From: Chrysopilus asiliformis
Taxonomy: Eukaryota > Arthropoda > Insecta > Diptera > Rhagionidae
Direction of reading: 5' to 3'
Length of the DNA stretch: 64,000 bases
Assembly (NCBI GenBank): GCA_964034945.1
Contig: OZ035963.1
Location: forward strand, 63,870,682-63,934,681
Positions 54,055 through 64,000 of the stretch are shown one piece after another; the first letter of the stretch is position 1; each line of letters starts with the position of its first letter. The notes under the pieces were generated by a model. That model was not told the origin of the DNA. It saw only the letters and a program-made list of their open reading frames with translations, and made no database searches. A program made the translations under genes and the position numbers.

Positions 54055-56370
54055 TTAGAATTAAAATTTCTTTACTGAACATTTTCTACATAAATATCTT
54101 CTTGCAAGAAATCCTGGCTACGGGCCTATTTTGAACTCGCTTTTGCAACATCTAAAAAAGGACATTTTTTTTTAAAAGCGAACTTCCAAAACTTCACAAA
54201 CCCCTCATTAAATTCAATTTCGTATATGAAATCAAACACAAAACGACTTTATCACCCAAAAATTCCATGAAACGACTATTTGCTACCTCGTCACTTCGTA
54301 TTCCCCATTGAGTCAACAATGGAACCCATAAATGTATTAGAAAGTAATTTTTCTCAAACATCAACTGGAAAATTAATTCAACGTAACTCATTTTCACAAA
54401 GAACTAACCATCCGATAAGATATTAAATACGAAATCTACTCGACTACTTCTTGTATACGTGCCGAAGATGAAAAGCTAAGAAGTTGTACGTATATCACAC
54501 GTTTTTTTTTGTATAAATATATCAAGTTCATGACATAGTGAACGTACAATATTTTATTTCGCTTGTTTTCATTTATTTTCCCTAAAGATATCATACTGAA
54601 AAACTGTTTCACAAATGCTATTCCATTTGGCTTCCATGTAACGCATCGTCTACAATTTTCCTTAAGTTAAACATTAAGAGAAGCTTCAAATACACTGAAG
54701 AACGACATTGTCGATGGTGCTTGGGACTGTATGAGTATTGGTGAGAATAAAAAAAAATATAATAAAAAAATCACCTAGATAGGCTGTGCGATGGTTGTAC
54801 ACCGGGAACGTTTAGAAAAGGACATAAAATAGGCTATATTCCAGCCACAGTCCCGTCCTGTTTTCAACCCAAGATCTAGGCTCACAGGAAGAAGCTGCTA
54901 TACGAGTATATTCATTGATATACAGAAATTAGGCATATCTTTGTGTGCTCATCTATATATCTATAATGTCTTTAAATATATATGTATATCAGCATAAAAG
55001 ATAAACCATAAACATTCACATCAGTATGAACATGACTCAATAATGTCTGTCTGACAGTAGGCATTCATTTTCAGGTCCCCAGCTCTTCGAAACACCACAT
55101 TAAATTCAACTATGCTCCAAAAGGGGATTCAGATAAAAAACTAGGAGCAACAGGAGATGGAAGAGCGGAGGGACGAAACAATTCTACTATGCTTCAACGA
55201 GAGATCAGGGAGTGAAGAAGTAAGAGTGGTAAAAAGTAAAAGACGGGAGGGGGGAAGTGAGAAAGCAAAGAATTCTCGTCCTTTTTACCCCACCGCCACT
55301 TCCCCGGATCACATCCTTCTCACAAAATTCGTGCTGCTCCATCGCCTGCTTTTCAGTGTTTCGTAGTCCTTACAGTCCCGCTTACTGGCCTTGCCTCTCT
55401 AACCCTCCTAGCATCATCTGTCACTCTCTGCCTCCTTTCCCCGCTTCTTCTTTGTTATGTTGCCACCCTCTTCGATTCCATTTTCAACATTATCCTAGCT
55501 TTGTATTGTATCATTTCTCCTAGTCCTGTCAAACCAAAGTGCTTCTCAAAAACGATTCTACCACTCCCATTCTACCCTACGAACTCTCTCCCCCCCCCCC
55601 CCCCCCTCCTCTTCCACGTCGTCATTTTCATCATTGGATATCTTCTTCACAATGCAAACAGTCTGAAACGCCCGATCGGGGATACAACCGAAACAACAAG
55701 TGTACCACGACATTGGCGAGGGTAATAGTGGGGCTACAAGAATTCATTTCGATGAATAGACCATAGAATTATCCTTGGACTGGGATGAAGAGTCAATCGC
55801 TATATGTGTATAGTTGACTACCACCTGTTGTTCAAAAGAATGGAAGCAGAAAAAGCAACAGTGCGCCTATATATATGCTAAAATGCGCCAATGTATATGC
55901 AATCCACGTTGAAGGACCCCAAATCGAGCTTCTATCTCGATTAACATTATACGCACTCATGTATATCTGTATATGGTAGTATAGAATATGTTTCGTTATC
56001 CTCTCAGACAACCTGGAGCCAATTCTACAGCTGTGTTGGTTTGCTTGCTATTGCGTGAGTATTTGTGAAAATCGTCCTTGTACGATAGATTCTCAATAGT
56101 TCAGCAACATCCCTCATCGTCATCAGCATGTTGCCTGGATGCGAGCGATGCCTGTTGCCCATGGCATCGTATACCTTGATTAAAAATACCCCCCCTTGTC
56201 CCGCTTGTCATCCACAAAGGATGCTGGGATAATTTTTCTTGTTTTTTTCTTCTATGGTTCGGCTCTCCAGCGATGACGACGACTCCCCATTGGATATTCG
56301 TGAGCGAAAAATCCTCCGAAAAGACTCGCTCTTTCGGTTATTTTTGAGCTCCATCTGGGGGTAGTCTGAG
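54055..56370. other. Unassigned region
   Basis: No gene is recognised. A C run lies near 55.59-55.61 kb, and simple TATATA stretches at 54.9-55.0 kb. The open frames at 55.2-55.8 kb are pyrimidine-biased and not convincing. Confidence 0.4.
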
Positions 56371-56374
56371 AGAG

Positions 56375-56411
56375 TATAAATTTGGGGGTGAAAGCGCGCG
56401 CAAATTCAGTC
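56375..56411 (+). promoter_or_regulatory. Candidate TATA plus initiator core promoter
   Basis: TATAAA at 56375-56380 is followed by TCAGTC at 56406-56411, which matches the arthropod initiator TCAKTY. The A that would be +1 (56408) lies 33 bp after the first T, close to the usual spacing of about 30. A short GC patch (GCGCGCG) lies between. The following 80 bp could be a leader, but no convincing coding exon was found downstream. Confidence 0.35.
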
Positions 56412-57728
56412 ATCTGTTGGCCGTCGTTCGATACATTATTGATAAGAAGGATATTCAGCCAAAAAAAGGATATCACTTTCTCAATGTTATGTAGTTTAGT
56501 CAAAGTTAATTGGTTTTTTGCTTATATTTCGATTGTTAAAAAAATGTTGCTAACAAAATTATTAAGTGGTGAAATTGAAATCCATTGAAGATGCCACAAA
56601 ATATCTAAAATAGGAAATCACTTTTCCTTTTTCGTCATGATATCCACTTGTAAACATTAATTTCGAAATTGTTTCAATATTTGCGTTACGCACAACTTAG
56701 CAAGTAAAGTGAGTGTGATTAAAAATTGATGTGTAAAGCCAACGGTGATAAAAAAAAGGATACAAATTGAATAACACGAAAGATCATTTAAAATATATGT
56801 CAAAGAAAATAGAATAGATTTTCAAAGGTTTTTCCACCTTCGAACAAATAAATTTATCGGCACTTTAAAAATTTGTCGAAAATGTTTGGTGAAATTGTGT
56901 TTTAATTGTTGGAATTTGAAAGCATTTCAAATAAATCTAAATTGTGTTTAAATAATATATAAGGAAATCCCATCAAAAAAAAAAATTATTGAGTGGGAAA
57001 CTGTTTGAAATAACACGCAAAATACCTTTTAAAAAATGTAAGTCGACAGTTTATTTGTTTTCTTTAAAAAAATTACATAAAAATACATGATTTTTATTAA
57101 AAATATAAATATAATTTTATGTTTAGATACAGATATATTTCCTCATTTCAAATTTAATGAATTTATTATTTTTTTTAATGAAAAAATAAAAACATTTTAT
57201 TGTTAGAAGTAGATTTTTTTGGTTCCCTTTTTAAAACAAACAAACATACATTTTTTTGCATGATAGGCTTTTGATTTTATTTAATTTGATTTTTGTAAAT
57301 AGGAATACAATTTTGAAACATACCCAATCATAAATACATTAAAAATTTGATTTTTTGCTGTAAGTCTTTAAAAAAAATTTTATGAAATTTTCCAACTTAC
57401 GTTTTTAAGTGCTTCTAACAGTCTTTTTTTAAAAATTGGTATTATTTTTACATTGGGTTTAATAAAAATTTCAGAAAACAAAAATTAACATCAATTTTGG
57501 TAAATTTTTAACATTTTTCTGTTTGTACGAACATTTAACCAGACAACAATCTTACAACGAATGGAAATAAAATGTTAAAATCTGTAAAACCTAAACAAAA
57601 ATATTTTTACCTATCATCAGGTGAGAATTATTTTATCCCATATGCCATTTTTGGAGTTTTGAGAACCGACCAACCGTTTTTAGACCCAATTTTTGAAGGA
57701 AACTTACGTTCTGCCCCTTCGTAGTTAA
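56412..57728. other. Unassigned very AT-rich region
   Basis: The first ATG after the candidate promoter (56483) opens a 34-codon frame without known similarity. The rest is extremely AT-rich, with no gene or element end recognised. Confidence 0.4.
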
Positions 57729-58000
57729 CCCATTAATACCCATGAGAAAACCACTGAATAATTTTAACACAAAAACCAATTTATTCTTATAAAATAAACA
57801 AAATAAAAAGAAAATTCTGAAAAAAAATTTGTTCATAAATCTGTGGTGATAAGTTAAAGTAGCTTAAGTCGATTTTTAGGCAAAGCTAGTTTTGCCTGAA
57901 AATTGAGTTTAGTTTTGCCTGAAAATCCATTTAAGCTATTTTAACTTTTTATCACAGATATATCCGGTGTACTTGTTTGAGTACAGCGGGCGTTAATGGG
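57729..58000. mobile_element. piggyBac-like MITE, 272 bp
   Basis: TTAA on both sides (57725-57728, 58001-58004) and ends CCCATTAATACCC/GGGCGTTAATGGG beginning CCC fit piggyBac. An inner hairpin mirrors TAAGTTAAAGTAGCTTAAG with a GGCAAARCTAG loop region. No transposase. Its length equals that of the CACTC MITE only by chance. Confidence 0.87.
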
Positions 58001-58043
58001 TTAATTTGTTTTTCATCATGGTGACCTTCTCGACATTTCTAAA

Positions 58044-58615
58044 GGGTATTTCAATAAGGACATTTGCGTGGTCTAAGTGCATAAGGGATTAGTCTTGGAC
58101 TACCCGAAAACCTAATCAAGGACATAACAATTTTGTATTTTAATAAAAACGCACCCTAAAACTTTTTTTATGATCTGGCAATGCTAAAACGTCAATCAAG
58201 GTTTACATTTTTATCATGGTAAAGTTCACGAACGAGCAACGTTTGGAAATTATTAAAACTTACTACCGAAATTCTGAGTCGGTGGTCGCAATCGTGTAAT
58301 CTCGAGAAATGGTCCGGTCGAATGGCCACCTCGCTCACGCGATTTAACGCCGTTGGATTTCTTTTTATGGAGTTATGTTAAGTCGTTGGTTTATGCCAAC
58401 AAGCCAACAACGTTAGTGGAGCTCAGGAACAATATCGAACGCAAAATTGCCAATGGTCCGGCCGATATGTGTGGAAGAATGGTGGAAAATTGGCTCCAAA
58501 GAATCAATCAGTGCAAACGTGCTCGGCATCGAATTTCATACTTAAATGTAACATGTCCACTACACCTGGAATAAATTTCAGCCCGATATCTCAATTATTC
58601 CTTGTTGAAAGACCC
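58044..58615 (+). pseudogene. Internally deleted mariner-like element, copy 2
   Basis: Ends GGGTATTTCAATAAGGACAT and the complement of CTTGTTGAAAGACCC frame 572 bp. From the ATG at 58216 a 27-codon transposase start (MVKFTNEQRLEIIKTYYRNS) ends at TAA. The C-terminal part follows at once (DFFLWSYVKSLVYANKPTTL, then ADMCGRMVENWLQRINQCKR). The join is the same as in copy 1 at 10.6 kb. Extra sequence of about 70 bp after the left end repeats part of the terminus. It cannot code for an active enzyme. Confidence 0.82.
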
Positions 58616-58689
58616 GATACTTTCCCAGAATCTACCCTCGTCATTTCGCTTTAGGGTCCTGCACCATCACGCTTTTTGTTTTTCTCTTT

Positions 58690-58907
58690 CACTTGTAGTT
58701 GCCAGGGGGGTGACTGAATTGACACACCAACGAAGTAACAACATTGTATAGAAAGAAAATCTTTATTTGGGCAAAAACCAAGGATAAAAGATTAGTAAAT
58801 GTGCGGCGCAAGCGAAACTTTTTAAACATAGTGCGGCGCAAATATTTAAATCAAGAGCTACACATCGTCAATTGAAAATCAACTTAATTTTTCGTGCCAT
58901 TTATGTA
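58690..58907 (+). repeat. GCGGCGCA repeat, left half
   Basis: ACCAAGGATAAAAG, ATGTGCGGCGCAAGCGAAAC and AGAGCTACACATCGTCAATT align in order with 23.17-23.30 kb of the hAT element. The repeat is interrupted by the family 2 Helitron and continues after 59422. Confidence 0.75.
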
Positions 58908-59422
58908 TAGTACCAGGAACACCGAGCCATGCTCGGCGACCTCAAAATCGTACTTTTGCTGATTTTTGGGGAAAAACTAAATTCGCATTATCTTTACAGA
59001 GCTTTTCCAGAGTTTTTAAATTCCCGACCTAGAAACCTAGAACTAAAACTAACGCGCGATAACAAAATTTCATAGAAATCGGTTGAGTGGTTATTGAGTA
59101 ATCGCTGTCACCGATTTTTGAAACGTTGTTTTGAGACACTAGGTGAGGGTTATCGAGGGGAGGGAAAAGTCAGGTTTGTATTGGAAAAATCGAAAGCCCT
59201 TAGCAATACTGTAAAGTTTCGTTAAGATCGGACCACCCAATTCGAAGATACCAGGCGAGGGGTATCGAGGGGAATTTTCTCAGAGATGAGACCTATCTAG
59301 ATCGATTCCTTGTCCCCGAAAATTCCTAACCCCCAAGTTTCGTGAAAATCGTTAGGCGGGTTTTCGAGATCGTTTGTGCAGACATACAGACAGACAGACA
59401 TTCCTCGTATTATATTATAGGA
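58908..59422 (-). mobile_element. Helitron-like element, family 2, about 515 bp
   Basis: On the minus strand it begins A|TCCTATAATATAATACGAGG at 59422, continues with ATGTCTGTCTGTCTGTATGT, and ends with a CCGAGCATGGCTCGG hairpin followed 11 bp later by CTA at about 58908 and T. The 5' TC, 3' hairpin and A/T insertion site are Helitron traits; the terminal CTA does not fully fit CTRR. No coding capacity. It splits the repeat whose halves lie on either side. Confidence 0.82.
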
Positions 59423-59645
59423 TTCCACAAAAAATTGCGACGGAAATTGTCAAACCAACAATGAAGGCAAACGCGCCGCAGGCGAAATTTTTTGAAAAAC
59501 ATACATTTGTGGAAAATTGTTATTATAACACTATTATAACACTTAATTGACAAAGCCGGGACAAAAATTTAGTTTCCAAACGCCAGAACAACATGCCTGA
59601 TTGCTAGACTGCTTCGGCCAAAGCCATGACGTATGGTCACCCTAA
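59423..59645 (+). repeat. GCGGCGCA repeat, right half
   Basis: TTGCGACGGAAATTGTCAAA, ACGCGCCGCAGGCGAAATTT and ACATTTGTGGAAAATTG align with 23.31-23.40 kb. It continues into an unassigned tail ending near CATGACGTATGGTCACCC. Confidence 0.7.
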
Positions 59646-60309
59646 CTATTTACGAAATTCTGTGAAATTCTGATTTAAACCGTTTTCGAATAAATTTTTA
59701 TTAATTATGACATTCCAAACAATCCTTTCTTTGCGATCAAAAAAAGCTTTTATCATTAACAGGAAATTTTATTTTAAAATTTTTATCACAGATTTTTATT
59801 TCAAGAATTTTTACTAAAATAATTGTATTAAATACCATAATACCAGAAAATCTTTTCCATCTGATAATTGAATTACCAGCACAAACAGGCTACATACATA
59901 GTATTGTATATTCCTGCAATTCATTATAGATTCAATATTGACCTTAATTAATAGTAATATTATTTGTTTGGAATGCAACAGAATTATTGGCTTTCTAAGC
60001 ACGCATGAAACTAATTATTGTTAATTTCTAGAAATTTCAATATGTATATCATGCTTATTGATCACTTGACAATCACTAGAGATAATCAAATTATTGAACA
60101 ATTTTCATATAAATATCAATAAATTACACACATGAAACCCACATTAAATAAAATATCGTTAATTACTATTTGTAATAAAGTAATAGAATATATGTAATGT
60201 CGATTGGATAAAACGTGGGTGATTTATTTTACATATTCGGTGAATTTTAAATAGTGGAAACACGGTTGGAATCAATAAGTCGAGGCCCTTTTTGAGAAAA
60301 ATGTTTTAA
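59646..60309. other. Unassigned AT-rich region
   Basis: No gene or repeat end was recognised. Confidence 0.4.
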
Positions 60310-60409
60310 GATTTCCTATAAATTATTTAGGTTTCCTATAAATTATTTAGGTTTCCTATAAATTATTTAGGTTTCCTATAAATTATTTAGGTTTCCTATA
60401 AATTATTTA
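60310..60409. repeat. 20-bp tandem repeat, five copies
   Basis: AGGTTTCCTATAAATTATTT is repeated five times almost without change; the first copy begins AGATTTCC. It is in AT-rich intergenic DNA. Confidence 0.96.
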
Positions 60410-60855
60410 ATTGTGCCCCAAAATCGGTCTTTTTATATGAAAAATTAAAAAATTTAAGAGATCTGTCAATTTTGATGAGATCCTGAAAAAGAAAAAGACA
60501 ATTTAATCATTTTAAGAAATAAAAATGAGTTTTTCGAATAGCAAAATTATCTTCCTAAGGCCGACACATGGAATTATGGAACGTATAATCGTAAAAAATT
60601 ACCATTAGTTACACGGAGAAAAATAATAGGATTGATTTCGACTAAAAATTGTAATATACGAGACAGTGACATTTTTTGTTCACCCAAAATTATTTTTTTG
60701 TTCCCCTTATTTTCAATTAAGGAATCGTCACAAAAAAAAAACGTTCGCTGCATCATATGTTACTATTTTTTGTAGCAATTATTTCTTTCGGACTAATTAA
60801 GGGCCTGTAGGCTTTCGAGTGGAGAGGTCTTCTTAACATAACCTAACCTAATTAA

Positions 60856-61380
60856 CACTAGAACTACCAGCATTTTGGAATCGCCAACCCGATTTTGATG
60901 TGGTTTTCCTATACATAAATTGGGTATCTGGTCAAATTATAGGCTATATGTGTTGGTAGCTTTCCCAATTCCCTTCACTCGTGAACAAGTTTTTGTGGTC
61001 CTTACCAATTTTTCGTAAATTTTTCACATATCTCATGGTTTTCACAAATGGATCATAAGAACACCAAAAAAAGCCATAATTCCCAATCGTCAAATACTCT
61101 TTATGATGACAGACAAAATGTTTATTTAAAAAAAATCCATTTGTATAGGAGAGGGACCAAGGGGTGGTCCGATTGGATTTTGATGTATGGAACGGTTATG
61201 TAAAATCCTGTTCTAAGGAGGGAAATGTATTGTTTGTTGTATTAGGATTAGTAAATAATTAAAAAATCAGTTTTTTTGAACAAAATTTCACAAATCTTTG
61301 AACGAAACTTCTTTTGTTTTCTAGGAATGTACGTTTAAAATCTCAAACATGTCATTTTGACTTGTCTGGTGGTTCTAGTG
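60856..61380. mobile_element. piggyBac-like element, 525 bp, carrying a module
   Basis: TTAA on both sides (60852-60855, 61381-61384) and inverted ends CACTAGAACTACCAG/CTGGTGGTTCTAGTG define it. A nearly intact module copy lies inside at 61082-61215, so it is either a hitchhiker or a later insertion. No transposase frame. Confidence 0.87.
61082..61215 (+). repeat. Uninterrupted module copy inside the TTAA element
   Basis: CAATCGTCAAATACTCTTTA, GACAGACAAAATGTTTATTT, GGGACCAAGGGGTGGTCCGA and GATGTATGGAACGGTTATGT follow without a gap. This is an empty-site relative for the Helitron at 21.9 kb and for the hairpin MITE at 8.3 kb. Confidence 0.85.
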
Positions 61381-61384
61381 TTAA

Positions 61385-61567
61385 GTAAAAATAAATCCGC
61401 AATTATTCCGGGTGCCCATCATTTCCTTTAGTTATTGGTTCGGATAAAATCACTTCTCAAATAGCATAAAAGGTCACAAAATGCTGGTCACACATTAAAT
61501 TCGCATTATTTTTTTTCTTTTTTTTGACTTTATAGTCGTAATGTCCACTTTACAACCAATTAGGCTT
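61385..61567. other. Short unassigned spacer
   Basis: Nothing is recognised here. Confidence 0.4.
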
Positions 61568-61665
61568 CCCAAGTACCACAAAAGGTCAAAAAGTGGTCGT
61601 CGCGACCGTAAAGTGTCGATGTGAAAGTCGCTACGACCACTTTACGACCTTTTGTACTTCTTGGG
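61568..61665. mobile_element. 98-bp hairpin MITE (CCCAAG family), copy 3
   Basis: Exactly the same length as the 8.3 kb copy, with ends CCCAAGTACCACAAAAGGTC and the mirrored TTTTGTACTTCTTGGG, and TT on both sides (61566-61567, 61666-61667). GTGGTCGTCGCGAC and GTCGCTACGACCAC close the stem. Confidence 0.9.
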
Positions 61666-62978
61666 TTGCAGAGTCTCACAAAAATGTATTTTTAAACTTT
61701 TTGTACAGAACATCGGCGTAAGTCGTCGTTCACAAAACATGTCGTGTGGAGAGGGGTGGAAAAAAGCGAGGAGTGTTGGGGGAAAGGAGGGAGGACAGAG
61801 AAAAGGGTGGTGGGTAGGGGGATAGATTGGCTGATAGGGAGAAAGAGTGGGGGTAATAATTTCCCGTAGGTATTTCACTAAAAGCTAATACAAACTGTTT
61901 CTGATTTGATAAGAAACAAACCTGGAAAATTCCTTGGCTACAATTTCTTTAAAAGAAATTGCATTTTTTTAACCACGTCGTCGTAAAAAAAACTTTTTTT
62001 TAAAATTCAAAACAAGGTGATTGAAATTTTGTCTGGATTTTTTTTTTAAGTTTTCAATTCCTTTTAAGCAAGTATAAATCAATTTCCTCCTTGAAATTCT
62101 CAACTCAAGTCAGTGTCTCTTGAATAAGATTTCATTAAATTCTCCATTCATTTTGTCGGATTTCAATTTCACAAAACTCAAATCGTAAACGAAATATAGG
62201 TACGTAAGTCGTCAAAATTCACTTTTTAGCTTCCATGGTGCACCAGTTGGGCTATTTAAAAAGTTTCTGAGGGCACGAATGGAATTTGTTAAGTGGAAAA
62301 CTTCATTTAAACGAAAATTGCTTAACGCCATAAGTATTCTGTAAGTTTTCCACAAGAAGTTTACGCTTTGTATACGCTGTACCGATGTATGAAATGAAAT
62401 GAAATGAAATGTAATAAAATGGAATAGAATAAAATGATATCAAATGAAATGAAATGTAATGAAACTATAGACGAGAGATGCAAAGGATATAAAGATGAGC
62501 ACTTTTACATTTCAATGACATGGATATGTATGTTGGGAGTTCATTTTATGATAAGAAGTTTTATACCACTTTGTGGTAAAGTTTTATCCAACTAGTTGTG
62601 AAACGACCGTACAACTTTGTGTAAAATTCCAATAAAAATTTCGCAAAAGCTAAAGTTTTGTAATGTGGTGGGGATACTTCTTCTTTTTTGTCTACGTTTC
62701 TGCATAATAGCCAGTTGACTGGGTTTTGTAACACCGATTGGCCAATCAATTGTACACCACACGGAATTATGATGTCGTTTTGGTTGATTGAGAATTTAAT
62801 CCCCCAAAAACTGTGATAGTTGAAAACTTTTGTCCTTATGAATATTTTATCAATGGATTTTAAAATAAAATTTTCGTTAAAAGAGATTTTTCCCCACACG
62901 TAGAGAATAAATAGCCGATTTTGACACGGTTTGCCACCAATGGTTTTGTCTTAAACCCCTCGCCTGCTATCTTCTTAA
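61666..62978. other. Unassigned region with a GAAAT microsatellite
   Basis: ATGAAATGAAATGAAATGTA and related pentamers run from about 62,390 to 62,465. A G-rich purine stretch lies at 61.74-61.86 kb. No gene is recognised; the frame at 62561-62899 lacks a known domain. Confidence 0.5.
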
Positions 62979-63217
62979 CACGTTCGTGACATTTGCTTTT
63001 TCAACGTTTTTTTTACATTTGGACATCATGTACCACGGGTGGTACACTAGCGATTTGTTTTCTGGCGGTTGTGTCGCACAATCAGTGGTACACGCCATCG
63101 GTGGTACACGGTGGGTGTTTTTATATTACTTCCACAAAAAAAATACGGCACTATTTACTCGCGCGGTTTTAAAAAACTGTACATGTACCACCAGTGGTAC
63201 ACGATGTCATGAAAGTG
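62979..63217. mobile_element. TTAA-flanked MITE, 239 bp
   Basis: TTAA on both sides (62975-62978, 63218-63221) with imperfect inverted ends CACGTTCGTGACA/TGTCATGAAAGTG. Inside, the palindrome GTACCACnnGTGGTAC and its halves occur at least four times, near both ends in mirror order. Confidence 0.8.
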
Positions 63218-63221
63218 TTAA

Positions 63222-64000
63222 AGTATTCATCAGGACAAAAGCATCGGGACAAAAGTTTTGAATACCAAGGAAAATTTTCCTCCACTCTCAAATAATTACC
63301 TCCCCCTTGCCCGCAAACCCCTTCCCTGCTAACTAAAATTTACTAAGGAAAATTTTCCTCCACTCAAATGATACACTGTCAATTAATGTTACTAATCTAA
63401 TTGGAAGTAAAATTCACAAATTCCAGAGGCAATTTTAATACGTAACTTGTTGAAGTTTATTAATATTTATCGTCTAGTAGGTCATCCCAGGTTATATATG
63501 AATACCCAAAATAGTACTAATATGGATTTTCCCCGCTTCGCCGGCCCTATGGAAGCGATTCTAAGAAATCAGAAAACGTAATGGACTGTGAACTCATCGA
63601 GGTAGTCCCAGGATCGATATAAACTGATAAATTAGGGACATATTTGGGTTATAAGGTCTGATTTTGTCCTTCTTGTCCATCATAGCTGATATACTTCACG
63701 AATAGAAGAACTCTACGAGACACAAATCCAAATAATTTACAAAATGATATGAATTTGTGTCCATAGACGCATAAAATATATTGGAGTAACTTACCATCTC
63801 GATTGGTGTGTGTTATCTGCTATGTATTCTCAATTTAATACATGTGAATCATTGGGTAGAGTAGTAAGGGCTAAAGGAGCAACAGGACAAAAGCCTATAG
63901 CAGGGCAACTGGTTGTGGTGGAATCTTCATTCATTTTACTCATCGAACTAGAAGAGATTGTTATGGATTTTCCCTTTATGTGTGCCTAACTGATTGAAAA
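63222..64000. other. Unassigned end of window
   Basis: GGAAAATTTTCCTCCACTC occurs twice (about 63.27 and 63.35 kb) around a CCCTGCTAACTAAA fragment. Nothing coding is recognised in the last 600 bp. Confidence 0.4.

Overview
This is a 64 kb piece of an animal nuclear genome, most likely an insect. It is strongly AT-rich, its one clear gene has spliceosomal introns (GT-AG, some only 60-70 bp), and the mobile elements are of eukaryotic types (Helitron, hAT, PIF/Harbinger, piggyBac-like, Tc1/mariner-like, non-LTR LINE). The one complete host gene closely resembles the insect form of glucuronosyltransferase I, but the species cannot be fixed from this window.

Layout. 0.75-2.9 kb (minus strand): a complete four-exon GlcAT-I gene (303 codons), the enzyme that finishes the proteoglycan linker tetrasaccharide. 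From 3 kb to 64 kb I recognise no second complete host gene. The DNA is a dense, nested collection of mobile elements and tandem repeats. Seven near-identical copies of a MITE with CACTC termini lie at 6.4, 23.5, 31.3, 34.6, 40.7, 43.2 and 45.9 kb; six are exactly 272 bp, and an older copy lies at 47.9 kb. Two 2 kb foldback elements face each other at 12.3-16.7 kb and make one giant palindrome. Two Helitron-like families occur at 17.6, 21.9, 36.5, 40.3 and 53.6 kb and at 49.0 and 58.9 kb. A 1,000-bp hAT element lies at 23.0 kb. A 5'-truncated LINE with an intact reverse-transcriptase frame occupies 24.7-26.5 kb. Two internally deleted mariner-like elements share one deletion (10.6 and 58.0 kb). 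TTAA-flanked and TWA-flanked MITEs are scattered throughout. One of the TWA elements (48 kb) still carries a fragment of a MADF DNA-binding protein.

Several insertions can be proved inside the window, because an uninterrupted relative of the target is also present. A Helitron at 21.9 kb splits a repeat that is intact at 29.7 and 61.1 kb. A second Helitron at 58.9 kb splits a repeat that is intact at 23.2-23.4 kb. A Harbinger element splits an old CACTC MITE at 47.9 kb. A roughly 130-bp module (conserved words: GGAGAAGGAGTGGTCC, TATGGAACGGTTATGTAAAA, CGTTTTCGAGAAAA) recurs more than a dozen times in both orientations. It forms the ends of the foldback elements and appears to have seeded the 600-bp 11-bp minisatellite at 51.3 kb.

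I found no CRISPR array, rRNA or credible tRNA. The genes do not form an operon or pathway here. The interest lies in element structure, nesting and recent activity. Most short open frames are by-products of repeats.
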